DNA of 64,000 bases. Origin: Vibrio salilacus. Lineage in GTDB: Bacteria; Pseudomonadota; Gammaproteobacteria; Enterobacterales; Vibrionaceae. A model generated the notes under the pieces. It was not told where the DNA came from and searched no databases. It saw only the letters and a program-made list of their open reading frames with translations. Below are positions 19,263 to 28,390 of this stretch, piece by piece; the stretch's first letter is position 1, and each line of letters opens with the position of its first letter. Made by a program: the position numbers and the translations under genes. The stretch spans positions 124,001 to 188,000 of the forward strand of contig NZ_NIVQ01000004.1 in NCBI RefSeq assembly GCF_002811245.1, in the 5' to 3' direction.

Positions 19263-21260
19263 CTAGGATTTCACCATATCGACCATGATTGCGACGGATT
19301 CATCCAGATAAGCATCTGGGGCTTGATAATCTTTCGGAACATCATCAAGCGTTTTAAATAAAACTTCGCCCATCGCTTTTTGACGCTGATTAATTCGCGC
19401 CAAGCGTTGAATATCCGCCTGCTCACTTTCAGCCTTGCGTGCCTTCTCATTCAAAGACAATCCATTGTCGTCTTTCTCTGCTTTGTATTTGGCAATATCT
19501 TCAGCAATAAAACCAAATTCGAGATCTTGAACAATACGAGCCTGATGAGCCGCTGTTAATTGTTCAACTTGAACAGGGTTACGTTGTAACACTTGATATT
19601 TAGCCGGTTCAATACTATCCCAAGGCAGCGCATTCTCTTCGACACTTTCACCAGTCTCACTCGGTTCAACTGCAGTTGGGAAGGCAATATCGGGTGTCAC
19701 ACCACGATTTTGCGTACTACCACCATCGATACGATAGAACTTTTGGATGGTGTACTGCACGTAGCCGAGTTCTTTATCAAATAAATCATAAATATGATTA
19801 AGAGAACGGTGCTGCTGCACTGTCCCCTTCCCGAACGAGTTTTCACCAACAATCAATGCACGACCGTAATCTTGCATTGCCGCAGCAAAGATCTCAGAGG
19901 CCGAGGCACTGTAACGGTTAACCAGCACGGTCATTGGCCCGTCGTAACTGATTTCACCATCAGTATCACTATTAACATTGACACGACCGTAGCTATCACG
20001 CACTTGAACAACAGGGCCACTGGTAATGAACAAGCCCGAAAGCGCGGTGGCTTCAGTTAAAGCACCACCGCCATTATTACGTAGATCGACAATAATACCG
20101 TCAACACCTTGCGCTTTTAGCTCAGTGATAAGTTTGTCTGTATCTTTTGCGAGTCCTACATAGAAGCTTGGAACTTCCAGCACACCGATTTTCTTGCCAT
20201 CCTTTTCGATAACTTCTGATTTCACCGCTCGATCTTCCAAACGGATCTTATCGCGAACAATAGTGATCACTTCGGTTTTGGCATCTTTACCTTCAGGCAA
20301 AATCTGCAAATAAACTTTGGTGCCTTTTGGACCTTTGATTAGCTGTACCACATCATCAAGACGCCAGCCAATCACATCCACAATATCTTCACCATCTTGC
20401 CCGACACCAATAATGCGGTCACCTTCAGCCAATTGTTTGCTGCTTGAAGCCGGGCCACCAGCAACAAGTGAACGGATGACAGTGTAATCGTCGGTCATTT
20501 GTAGCACCGCTCCAATCCCTTCAAGCGACAAATTCATCTCGGTTTGGAACTGATCAGCACTACGAGGGGACAGGTAACTGGTGTGAGGATCGATTTCTCG
20601 CGCAAACGCGTTCATGTAGAGTTGGAAAACATCTTCACTATGAGTTTGGCTAAGACGCTTAAGCGCATTGTTATAACGCTTACCGAGCATCTCTTTTATC
20701 TCATCCCACTCTTTACCTGTGAGTTTAAGATTGAGCGCATCGTATTTAACGCGCTTACGCCACAATTCATCTAACTCAGCGGTATCTTTTGGCCAAGCCG
20801 CTTTACTTCGATCTAACTCAATGAACTCATCTGTGTCGAAGGTCATCTCTTTGTCGAGAAGGCGAAGTGCATATTGGAAGCGCTCATAACGACGTTTGAT
20901 CGAAAGATTATAAACATCAAACGCCATCTGATTGTCACCAGATTTCAATTGGTCATCAATCAACGTAGACCATTTATTTAACGTGGCGATGTCTGCTTGA
21001 GTAAAAATATTGCGATTATAATCGAGCATTTCGAGATAACGTTCGAAAATGGCTTGAGAGAACTGATCGTTAAGTGAGAAGTGTTTATAGTGGGATCGAG
21101 TAAAGCGCGATGTGACACGTTTGCTTGCGGTCTCATGCTGAGCTTCGGAAGAGAGGACGGGTAAGTCCTCTAAGCTGATTTTTGCCTCTAACGCGTTAGC
21201 GGTAGACGCTGCTAGCCAGAAGCTAGCAGCAATCAGCGACAATTTTGAACGGCATTTCAT
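19263..21260 (-). CDS. prc: Tail-specific periplasmic protease Prc (Tsp)
   Basis: 665-residue periplasmic serine protease of family S41 that processes the C-terminus of FtsI and degrades tagged proteins and peptidoglycan hydrolases. Signal peptide MKCRSKLSLIAASFWLAASTA; PDZ domain about 240-320 (LEGIGAVLQMTDDYTVI ... GPASSSKQLAEGDRIIGVG); catalytic Ser in RYSASASEIFA (about 445) and Lys in SFGKGTVQQ (about 470); C-terminal DUF3340-type helical region. Length close to E. coli Prc (682). It follows proQ by 17 bases with AAGGAG upstream, so proQ-prc is an operon as in E. coli. Confidence 0.97.
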   Translation of the reverse strand: MKCRSKLSLIAASFWLAASTANALEAKISLEDLPVLSSEAQHETASKRVTSRFTRSHYKHFSLNDQFSQAIFERYLEMLDYNRNIFTQADIATLNKWSTLIDDQLKSGDNQMAFDVYNLSIKRRYERFQYALRLLDKEMTFDTDEFIELDRSKAAWPKDTAELDELWRKRVKYDALNLKLTGKEWDEIKEMLGKRYNNALKRLSQTHSEDVFQLYMNAFAREIDPHTSYLSPRSADQFQTEMNLSLEGIGAVLQMTDDYTVIRSLVAGGPASSSKQLAEGDRIIGVGQDGEDIVDVIGWRLDDVVQLIKGPKGTKVYLQILPEGKDAKTEVITIVRDKIRLEDRAVKSEVIEKDGKKIGVLEVPSFYVGLAKDTDKLITELKAQGVDGIIVDLRNNGGGALTEATALSGLFITSGPVVQVRDSYGRVNVNSDTDGEISYDGPMTVLVNRYSASASEIFAAAMQDYGRALIVGENSFGKGTVQQHRSLNHIYDLFDKELGYVQYTIQKFYRIDGGSTQNRGVTPDIAFPTAVEPSETGESVEENALPWDSIEPAKYQVLQRNPVQVEQLTAAHQARIVQDLEFGFIAEDIAKYKAEKDDNGLSLNEKARKAESEQADIQRLARINQRQKAMGEVLFKTLDDVPKDYQAPDAYLDESVAIMVDMVKS

Positions 21261-21277
21261 GCGTAGGAGTATCTCCT

Positions 21278-21907
21278 TTAAGCGCGCAAGTGCTCCGCTT
21301 TCACAACCATTTGTAGGCCGTTAGGCAGTTGAACACGCACATCTTCCTTATTGATTTCAACGATAGTCGCAGCCATATTTCCTTTGCCCATATTAACGTT
21401 TACTTGATTACCGACTGTCATATCGTCAGCAGTCAGAGCGCGAGTCTCTACTGGCTTATTGGCTTTTTGTACTTTATTTTGTTGCGGGCGACGGCCTTGA
21501 GGCTTGTTCGCCGCTGGCTTAGCTTTCGCTTTGCCTTCTTCACGAGCTTTTTGTGCTTGCTCTTTACGACGAGCTTGTACTTTCGCTTTGCTCTCAGCTA
21601 GTGCTGCTTTTGCATGTTCAACATGCTCTTCGTCAAGCTCGCCTGCTGGATTGCCATCTAAATCTACACGAACTGCACCAGGCTTTACTCCGTGTAGGTA
21701 ACGCCATGATGATGTGTACTGTCTTAACGCTGCACGAAGTTGAGTTTTGCTAACTTTCGGGTCGTCAGATAGACGCTCCGCAAGATCTTGAAAAATACCA
21801 ATTTTAAGTGGTTTTGCTTCACCTTCTAAAGTAAAGCACTTAGGGAAACATTCAGCAACGTACGCGATAACTTCTTTGCTGTTTTTTAACTTTTCAGTGT
21901 TTTCCAT
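21278..21907 (-). CDS. proQ: RNA chaperone ProQ
   Basis: 209-residue global RNA-binding protein. Residues 1-120 are the FinO/ProQ domain ([49 protein letters not shown]), followed by a Lys/Ala/Arg-rich linker (about 105-150) and a small C-terminal Tudor-like domain ([21 protein letters not shown]...). It binds structured small RNAs and mRNA 3' ends. Located between msrC and prc as in E. coli; AGGAA precedes the ATG. The historical name refers to an effect on ProP transport. Confidence 0.97.
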   Translation of the reverse strand: MENTEKLKNSKEVIAYVAECFPKCFTLEGEAKPLKIGIFQDLAERLSDDPKVSKTQLRAALRQYTSSWRYLHGVKPGAVRVDLDGNPAGELDEEHVEHAKAALAESKAKVQARRKEQAQKAREEGKAKAKPAANKPQGRRPQQNKVQKANKPVETRALTADDMTVGNQVNVNMGKGNMAATIVEINKEDVRVQLPNGLQMVVKAEHLRA

Positions 21908-22006
21908 GAGGATTCCTGGTTATTGCGGCTTGTCCGCGAGCATTTAGTACAAATATTTGAGGTATTATAGTGACCTGCAAGCGAAAAACCACACTCAATA
22001 ATCATT

Positions 22007-22480
22007 TTATGCCTTGATAGCGTGTGAATTAAGCAGCTTTTCTACTTCACCCATCAAAAATACCAGCCCTTGTTGATCAATTTCATTAAATCGACCTACA
22101 TTTGGACTATCAATATCGAGTACGCCTACCACTTGGCCATTAATAGAGAACGGAATCACGATCTCGGCGTTGCTTTCCGCGTCACACGCAATGTGTCCAT
22201 CGAACTGATGTACATCTTCAACTCTTTGTACGGTATTGGTCGCCGCAGCGGTACCACAAACACCGCGACCAAGTGGAATTCTCACACACGCGGGTTTGCC
22301 TTGAAACGGTCCTAAAACTAGTTCATCCCCTTGCATTAGGTAAAAACCTACCCAATTGAGTTGTTCAAGCTCCATATTCAATACAGAACTTATATTGGCT
22401 AAATTCGCAATAAGATCCTGTTCAGACTCAATTAACGCGATGACTTGCTTAGTTAAGCGTTGATAATGTTCTATTTTCAT
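22007..22480 (-). CDS. msrC: Free methionine-(R)-sulfoxide reductase (GAF domain)
   Basis: 157-residue GAF-domain enzyme (YebR/fRMsr) that reduces free L-methionine-R-sulfoxide. The three conserved cysteines are present in KPACVRI, GRGVCGTAA and HIACDAE, equivalent to Cys84, Cys94 and Cys118 of E. coli; the last is the catalytic one. Substrate-pocket pattern IVIPFSINGQVVGVLDIDSP is intact. First of the msrC-proQ-prc cluster, 99 bases before proQ, and divergent from the ABC transporter gene. Confidence 0.95.
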   Translation of the reverse strand: MKIEHYQRLTKQVIALIESEQDLIANLANISSVLNMELEQLNWVGFYLMQGDELVLGPFQGKPACVRIPLGRGVCGTAAATNTVQRVEDVHQFDGHIACDAESNAEIVIPFSINGQVVGVLDIDSPNVGRFNEIDQQGLVFLMGEVEKLLNSHAIKA

Positions 22481-22565
22481 ACTACTTCCATTTGAAACTG
22501 GAGACTTCTATCATGAATCTACGTACAATACGCACAAAGAATAAATAGTAAGCATTCTCATTATA

Positions 22566-24362
22566 ATGACTGACAATCCCAACACTATTAGCCGTTCTTG
22601 GTTGATAACTCAAGTAAAAAAGCATAAACCTAAGCTGATCTTTGCCAATATTATCGCATTGATTGCGACCTTGATCAGCGTGCCAATCCCACTATTAATG
22701 CCTTTGATGGTTGATGAGGTACTGCTCAATCAACCGGGGCAAGGGCTTGCAGCAATGAACCGCCTTTTGCCTGACTCCATGCAAACGCCGACTGGTTATA
22801 TTTTCTTAACGTTGATGTTGGTTGTCTTAATGCGCAGTGTAAGCCAAGCACTCAACATTTTGCAAAGTCGTCAATTTACTCTTGTCTCCAAAACCATCAC
22901 TTATCAGATGCGTAGTCAAATGATTGATAAGTTGGGACGAATCAGTATCCGTCAGTATGAAACGCGCGGCAGTGGTGGCGTGAACGCCCATCTGGTCACT
23001 GATATTGAAACGATCGACCAGTTTATTGGCTCGACGTTAAGTAAATTCTTAATAAGTTTGCTCACCGTTTTGGGCACAGCTGGCGTACTATTATGGCTTG
23101 ACTGGCGCTTGGGTTTATTTATTTTATTGGTTAACCCCATCGTTATTTACTTTTCTCGCAAACTTGGTAGCAAAGTAAAACACCTTAAAAAGCGTGAAAA
23201 TCAATCTTTTGAACAGTTCCAGAATCGTTTGGTTGAAACCTTAGATGGCATCTATCAGCTTCGCGCAGCCAACCGTGAACGAGAATTTCTTCATCAACTA
23301 AAGCAGCAAGCCAATCAAATACGAATTGATGCAGATAAATACGCCTGGCAATCAGAAGCGGCGGGACGCGTCTCTTTCTTGCTGTTTTTACTCGGCTTTG
23401 AACTGTTTCGCGCAGTCGCAATGTTAATGGTGCTGTTTAGCGACCTCACTATCGGTCAAATATTCGCTGTCTTCGGTTATTTATGGTTTATGCTCTCTCC
23501 GGTTCAAGAGTTACTTGGGGTTCAATTCTCTTGGTATAGCGCTAAAGCCGCTTTAAAACGGATCAATGCCCTACTTGACTTAGAAGAGGAAGCTCGCCCT
23601 GTCAGTAAGGTTAATCCGTTTAATGATGATCGCGAAGTCGAAGTCGTGGTTGATAAGGTCAATTTCTCGTACAACGCCGAAGCGCACATACTAGATGATC
23701 TCTCTCTGACAATCCCAGCCGGTAAAAAAGTGGCTCTGGTTGGTGCTAGTGGCGGAGGAAAATCAACTTTGATTCAACTGCTTATTGGTGTGTATCAAGC
23801 GGATTCCGGTACTATCTGCTTTAATGGAGAGAACTGCGAAGATATCAGTTTTGAGATTATTCGTGAACAAATAGCTGTGGTATTACAACAGCCTATACTC
23901 TTTAATGATACTTTAAGGCATAATCTGACCTTGGGCGCTGAATTTGATGACTTACAATTGTGGCGTGCACTCGAAATAGCCCAAATGCAAGACGTCATCA
24001 AACAACTCAGCGACGGCTTAGAGACACAAATTGGCCGCAGTGGTATTCGTTTATCTGGTGGACAGCGACAACGTTTAGCGATTGCTCGAATGGTCTTGAG
24101 TAACCCAAAATTTGTTATTCTTGACGAAGCAACTTCCGCACTGGATACCGCAACAGAAGCGGCATTACACAAAGCGTTGACAGACTTCTTACAAGGACGA
24201 ACCACGTTAATAGTCGCCCATCGACTGTCAGCGGTAAAACAAGCCGATCTGATTTATGTACTTGAAGATGGTCAAGTTACACAAACAGGTACGCATGGAG
24301 AGTTGGTTGAACAACAAGGCTTATATCAAACCTTATATGGCAGTGTGCAATCAAACCATTAG
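22566..24362 (+). CDS. ABC transporter half-transporter (type IV exporter), substrate unknown
   Basis: 598-residue fused membrane-ATPase protein that should work as a homodimer. Residues 20-310 are an ABC_membrane domain with about six helices; residues 345-590 are the ATPase with Walker A GASGGGKST, signature LSGGQRQR, Walker B VILDEATSALD and switch AHRL. This is the MsbA/peptide-multidrug exporter architecture, but nothing points to a specific substrate. In E. coli yebS (letA) directly adjoins yebR (msrC); here this gene sits between them and, with a 33-base gap, may be cotranscribed with letA-letB. The start lacks a strong Shine-Dalgarno sequence. Confidence 0.85.
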   Translation: MTDNPNTISRSWLITQVKKHKPKLIFANIIALIATLISVPIPLLMPLMVDEVLLNQPGQGLAAMNRLLPDSMQTPTGYIFLTLMLVVLMRSVSQALNILQSRQFTLVSKTITYQMRSQMIDKLGRISIRQYETRGSGGVNAHLVTDIETIDQFIGSTLSKFLISLLTVLGTAGVLLWLDWRLGLFILLVNPIVIYFSRKLGSKVKHLKKRENQSFEQFQNRLVETLDGIYQLRAANREREFLHQLKQQANQIRIDADKYAWQSEAAGRVSFLLFLLGFELFRAVAMLMVLFSDLTIGQIFAVFGYLWFMLSPVQELLGVQFSWYSAKAALKRINALLDLEEEARPVSKVNPFNDDREVEVVVDKVNFSYNAEAHILDDLSLTIPAGKKVALVGASGGGKSTLIQLLIGVYQADSGTICFNGENCEDISFEIIREQIAVVLQQPILFNDTLRHNLTLGAEFDDLQLWRALEIAQMQDVIKQLSDGLETQIGRSGIRLSGGQRQRLAIARMVLSNPKFVILDEATSALDTATEAALHKALTDFLQGRTTLIVAHRLSAVKQADLIYVLEDGQVTQTGTHGELVEQQGLYQTLYGSVQSNH

Positions 24363-24395
24363 TCATATTTTTTCAACAAATAATGGAGAGTTGCA

Positions 24396-25655
24396 ATGAG
24401 CAACTCTTCCACTTCACACGCCCATCCATCGAGGCTCACATCGGTGCGTCTTTGTCACGGTTGCGAGCTTCCGGTTGATTTAGTCTCCGTAGAGCGCGGA
24501 AAAAGTGCTTTCTGTCCTCGATGTAATACCTTGCTCTATCGAGGTGGAACACCTTCGCTCTCGGGTAATTTGGCATTGGCGATTACCTGTTTAGTACTAT
24601 TTATCCCTTCACACTTTTTTGACTTTATCAGTATTCGTCTTTTTGGCCTGATGATACCAGCCACCCTTCCATCCGGGATATTTACTCTGATCGATGAAGG
24701 GTTTGCACTCTTAGCCATGTTGATTTTTTTCTGCAGTTCCATTGCGCCATTGCTGCTTTGCAGTGCGATTGTCGCCGCTCACGTTGCACTAAGCACCCAT
24801 TCATTTCGAATCCTAAAATTATCACTGTTGCTAATACAGCGATTAAAACCTTGGGTTATGATCGATGTCTTTTTAATTAGCATTGCAATCTCGTGTTTTA
24901 AACTGCAAGACTATTCTGACATTTTTGTTGGCCCCGGATTGATTGGTCTCGTTCTACTGCAACTGACAACGGTACTGCTGCTGACGCGTGTCAATGTTAG
25001 ACGTTATTGGGAAGTTTTCGAGCCAGAGGACACTTATCCAATCAATGTTAAAACGCTACACTGTCACCATTGTCATTTATCACAACCTGATGGTGAGCAC
25101 TGCTTGCGTTGCCACAACCCAATTCATCATAGAAAGCCACATTCAATGCAAAAAACTTGGGCTTATTTGATTGCCGCCAGCATTGCTATTTTTCCAGCTA
25201 ATTTGATCCCCATATCCATTCTGCTGACTAATGGTAAACGACTAGAAGACACGATTTTTTCAGGCGTGGCATCGCTAGTCAACAACGACATGACGGGGAT
25301 CGCGACTATCATTTTTGTCGCCAGTATCGTCGTGCCTGTCGCGAAAATCGTAGGGTTGTCTTACCTGCTCCTCGCAATTCAATTCAAGCGTAAGATTTAT
25401 CATAAACACCGTATGCTCATTTACTTTGTAGTCAAATGGATTGGTCGCTGGTCGATGATGGATCTTTTTGTTATTTCAATCATGATGACCTTAGTCGATC
25501 GCGGTCAAATACTCGACTTTACGCCCGGCTATGGTGCTGTCGCATTTGGTTTTGTCGTGGTATTAACGATGCTTGCCGCCGAAAGCATGGACCCGAGACT
25601 AATTTGGGATAACTACCCTGATACAATTAAAAAGAAAGAGCCTATAAATGAGTAA
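24396..25655 (+). CDS. letA: Lipid-transport membrane protein LetA (YebS/PqiA family)
   Basis: 419-residue inner-membrane partner of the MCE protein LetB, proposed to load lipids into the LetB tunnel. Two zinc-ribbon motifs (CHGC...CPRC near residue 20-50 and CHHC...CLRC near 224-240) each precede a PqiA-type block of four membrane helices, the family layout. GGAGAG precedes the ATG. Its stop overlaps the letB start within ATGAGTAA, an 8-base overlap indicating translational coupling. Confidence 0.95.
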   Translation: MSNSSTSHAHPSRLTSVRLCHGCELPVDLVSVERGKSAFCPRCNTLLYRGGTPSLSGNLALAITCLVLFIPSHFFDFISIRLFGLMIPATLPSGIFTLIDEGFALLAMLIFFCSSIAPLLLCSAIVAAHVALSTHSFRILKLSLLLIQRLKPWVMIDVFLISIAISCFKLQDYSDIFVGPGLIGLVLLQLTTVLLLTRVNVRRYWEVFEPEDTYPINVKTLHCHHCHLSQPDGEHCLRCHNPIHHRKPHSMQKTWAYLIAASIAIFPANLIPISILLTNGKRLEDTIFSGVASLVNNDMTGIATIIFVASIVVPVAKIVGLSYLLLAIQFKRKIYHKHRMLIYFVVKWIGRWSMMDLFVISIMMTLVDRGQILDFTPGYGAVAFGFVVVLTMLAAESMDPRLIWDNYPDTIKKKEPINE

Positions 25656-28281
25656 CCCCTCTCCAACACAAAACTCATATTCACCTAAAGTGAAACGCAA
25701 TAAAGGTGTCTCGCCACTGTGGCTGCTGCCAATATTAACAATGGTGCTCGCTGGTTGGTTGGTCTTTAGCGCAATCCAAGATGCTGGGCAACGGATACAG
25801 ATTTATTTCTCCGATGCACAAGGTTTGATTGCTGGACGCACCACCATTCGCTACCAAGGGCTTGAAGTCGGTATGGTTAAAGATATAAACCTAGCCGAAG
25901 ATCTACAAAGTATTTATGTTGATGCTGATATTTACCCTGAAGCGACCAAGTTGCTGACCAAAGGCGCACGTTTCTGGATGGTTAAACCCACTGCCAGTCT
26001 TTCGGGTATCTCTGGATTAGATGCATTGGTGACAGGTAACTATATTGCGATTTCTCCGGCAACTGCATCGTCTGAACCAGAAACACAGTTCACGGCACTC
26101 GAACGCGCGCCTTCTGATCTGCTCAACAAAGAAGGCCTTAGTATTTCGCTTAAGTCACGCGATCTAGGTGGCATTTCCGTCGGCTCACAAATTGTCTATC
26201 GTAAAATCCCGGTAGGTGAAGTCTACAGCTATCAACTCGATGCTGATGACAAAAGCGTCATTATTAATGCGAGCATTGACGAGGAGTACCGCCACATCAT
26301 CACAGGTGATAGCCGTTTTTGGAATGTGAGTGGTATTGGTGCCAATATCGGTTTTGCTGGCGTTGATGTGCGTTTAGAGAGCCTGAGTGCTTTGATTGGC
26401 GGTTCAATTGCGGTCGACTCCCCTGACGGTGGTGAGCCAGTAGCCGAAAATACCCAATTCAAACTCTACCCCGACATCCAAACCGCGGGACGAGGAATCG
26501 CGATAAAAATAACCTTACCGGACGACAATAAAGTCAGCGCCGCCGGGGCACCTATTGTTTATCGCGGTATAGAAATCGGCCAAATTACCGATCTCGAACT
26601 TAGCCAAGGGCGTGAACGTATCCTTGCCTCCGCTGCGATTCAACCCGCTTTCAGTGACATGCTAACCACAGGCAGTCAGTTTATCTTGCAAGAGGCTAAA
26701 GTCTCTCTGTCTGGTATTGAGAACCTAAGTAATCTTTTCAAAGGCAATTACCTGACCATTGCTCCCGGTGATGGCGAACGCTCGCGCCACTTCACCGCGG
26801 TCAAACAAGATGAGTATAAACGTGAACAAGCACAAACCGTCGCACTACGTTTAACCGCAGATAACTCTTACGGTCTCGAGAAAGGGGCGAGTATTTTATA
26901 TCGTGGTATTAGTGTGGGATCGATAACTGCGGTTGCACTTGTCAAAGATAGCGTACAATTTGATGCGCTGGTTGATAGTGATTATGCCCATTTAATTAAG
27001 TCGCTTAACCGTTTCTATGTAACGGGAAGTGCCAGTGCAGACTTGACAGAGTCGGGGCTCAACATCAATGTCCCACCCGCGAAGCAGTTATTAACTGGAT
27101 CGATCAGCTTTGTCAGTGAAGGTCAAAGTAAACCGCGTGTCACCTATCAACTTTACCCAAGTAAGTCGCTCGCTGAACTGGCCAAATACAATATGTCGGG
27201 GTCGACCAAACTTACCCTGTTTTCCTCAGATCTCCCGCCGATAAGTAAAGGCAGTCCTTTGTTATATCGCAACTTACAAGTTGGAAGTATTGCGGACTTC
27301 TACCTCGTTGATGGCGGTGTCATTATCATGGCGAGCATTGAAAATCAGTATAGTCATCTTGTAACTAAACAGACGGTATTTTGGAATCGTTCCGGTGTAG
27401 AGATTGATGCCAGTCTTGCCGGTGTGAATATTAAGGCCGCCCCACTGGCTTCTTTAATTAAAGGCGGAGTCGCGTTTGATTCGTTACCAGGTGTCGACAA
27501 CAAGCAAAATGAAAAGTGGTTACTGTACAAAGACTTTAAAACCGCACGCAAATTTGGCCAGCTGATCACCCTCTACTTTGATGGAGAGAACTCGCTCTCC
27601 GAAGGCGCAGACATTCTTTATAACGGTGTCAAAGTAGGCGAAGTCACACTGGTTATCCCTGACTTTAAGCGCAGTCGTATTGAGGTTAAAGCGCGTATAC
27701 TGCCAGAATATACACAGCAGATTGCGGTAGAGGGGTCTTTCTTCTGGCTTCCTCAAGCCGAAGTAGGCTTAAGCGGCGTTAAGAATGTACGACATTTGCT
27801 TTCTCAAGCAATCAACGTGATCCCAGGTCATGGCCAAGCGCGTCAAAGCTTCGTCTTAAATGAGGGCCCAAAGGTTGCCCACGGTGTTCAATTCACGTTG
27901 CAAAGTGAATCGCGCGGCTCTATTACACAAAATACCCCAGTGTTATATCGCGAAATGGAAGTCGGACAAGTCACTCATGTTGAGCTTGGTGCATTTGCTG
28001 ATCGTATCGTTTCAACCATAATGATTAAGCCAGAATACGCCTATTTAGTTCGACGTAATACGGTGTTTTGGAATACTTCTGGTGTCGATATTTCTATTGG
28101 CCTTTCAGGTGCCAATATCAAAGCAGGCACGCTCGGCAGTATTGTACGTGGCGGCATCACGTTTGCGACCCCTGAACAAAAACAGCTCGAAGCGATTGCC
28201 CCGCCAGGCATGTCTTTCTATCTCAATGCGCAAGCAGAAGAGAGCTGGAAACAATGGCGAACCGCCATACCGAAACCTTAA
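25648..28281 (+). CDS. letB: MCE protein LetB (YebT), seven MCE domains
   Basis: 877-residue periplasm-spanning lipid-transport protein, the same length as E. coli LetB. After one N-terminal membrane helix (WLLPILTMVLAGWLVFSAI) there are seven MCE modules, recognisable by the repeated core: GRTTIRYQGLEVG, GSQIVYRKIPVG, GAPIVYRGIEIG, GASILYRGISVG, GSPLLYRNLQVG, GADILYNGVKVG and NTPVLYREMEVG. Seven stacked rings form a tunnel joining inner and outer membranes in E. coli LetB. Translationally coupled to letA and followed by a strong terminator. Confidence 0.96.
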   Translation: MSNPSPTQNSYSPKVKRNKGVSPLWLLPILTMVLAGWLVFSAIQDAGQRIQIYFSDAQGLIAGRTTIRYQGLEVGMVKDINLAEDLQSIYVDADIYPEATKLLTKGARFWMVKPTASLSGISGLDALVTGNYIAISPATASSEPETQFTALERAPSDLLNKEGLSISLKSRDLGGISVGSQIVYRKIPVGEVYSYQLDADDKSVIINASIDEEYRHIITGDSRFWNVSGIGANIGFAGVDVRLESLSALIGGSIAVDSPDGGEPVAENTQFKLYPDIQTAGRGIAIKITLPDDNKVSAAGAPIVYRGIEIGQITDLELSQGRERILASAAIQPAFSDMLTTGSQFILQEAKVSLSGIENLSNLFKGNYLTIAPGDGERSRHFTAVKQDEYKREQAQTVALRLTADNSYGLEKGASILYRGISVGSITAVALVKDSVQFDALVDSDYAHLIKSLNRFYVTGSASADLTESGLNINVPPAKQLLTGSISFVSEGQSKPRVTYQLYPSKSLAELAKYNMSGSTKLTLFSSDLPPISKGSPLLYRNLQVGSIADFYLVDGGVIIMASIENQYSHLVTKQTVFWNRSGVEIDASLAGVNIKAAPLASLIKGGVAFDSLPGVDNKQNEKWLLYKDFKTARKFGQLITLYFDGENSLSEGADILYNGVKVGEVTLVIPDFKRSRIEVKARILPEYTQQIAVEGSFFWLPQAEVGLSGVKNVRHLLSQAINVIPGHGQARQSFVLNEGPKVAHGVQFTLQSESRGSITQNTPVLYREMEVGQVTHVELGAFADRIVSTIMIKPEYAYLVRRNTVFWNTSGVDISIGLSGANIKAGTLGSIVRGGITFATPEQKQLEAIAPPGMSFYLNAQAEESWKQWRTAIPKP

Positions 28282-28288
28282 GCAAGTG

Positions 28289-28318
28289 AAAAACGCAGCA
28301 AAAAAAGCTGCGTTTTTT
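28289..28318 (+). terminator. Terminator of letAB
   Basis: Stem AACGCAGC / GCTGCGTT with an A-rich loop, then TTTT, 8 bases after letB. Confidence 0.9.
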
Positions 28319-28390
28319 GGTTTGACCATAGTATTTCTTGTTGAACCTTAGCTATAATCGCCCCCCTTTCACGCTAGCAGAGACATCACC

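Noticed and set aside
23795..24205. 136-residue minus-strand frame inside the ABC transporter gene
   Set aside because: Antisense shadow of the conserved ATPase domain.
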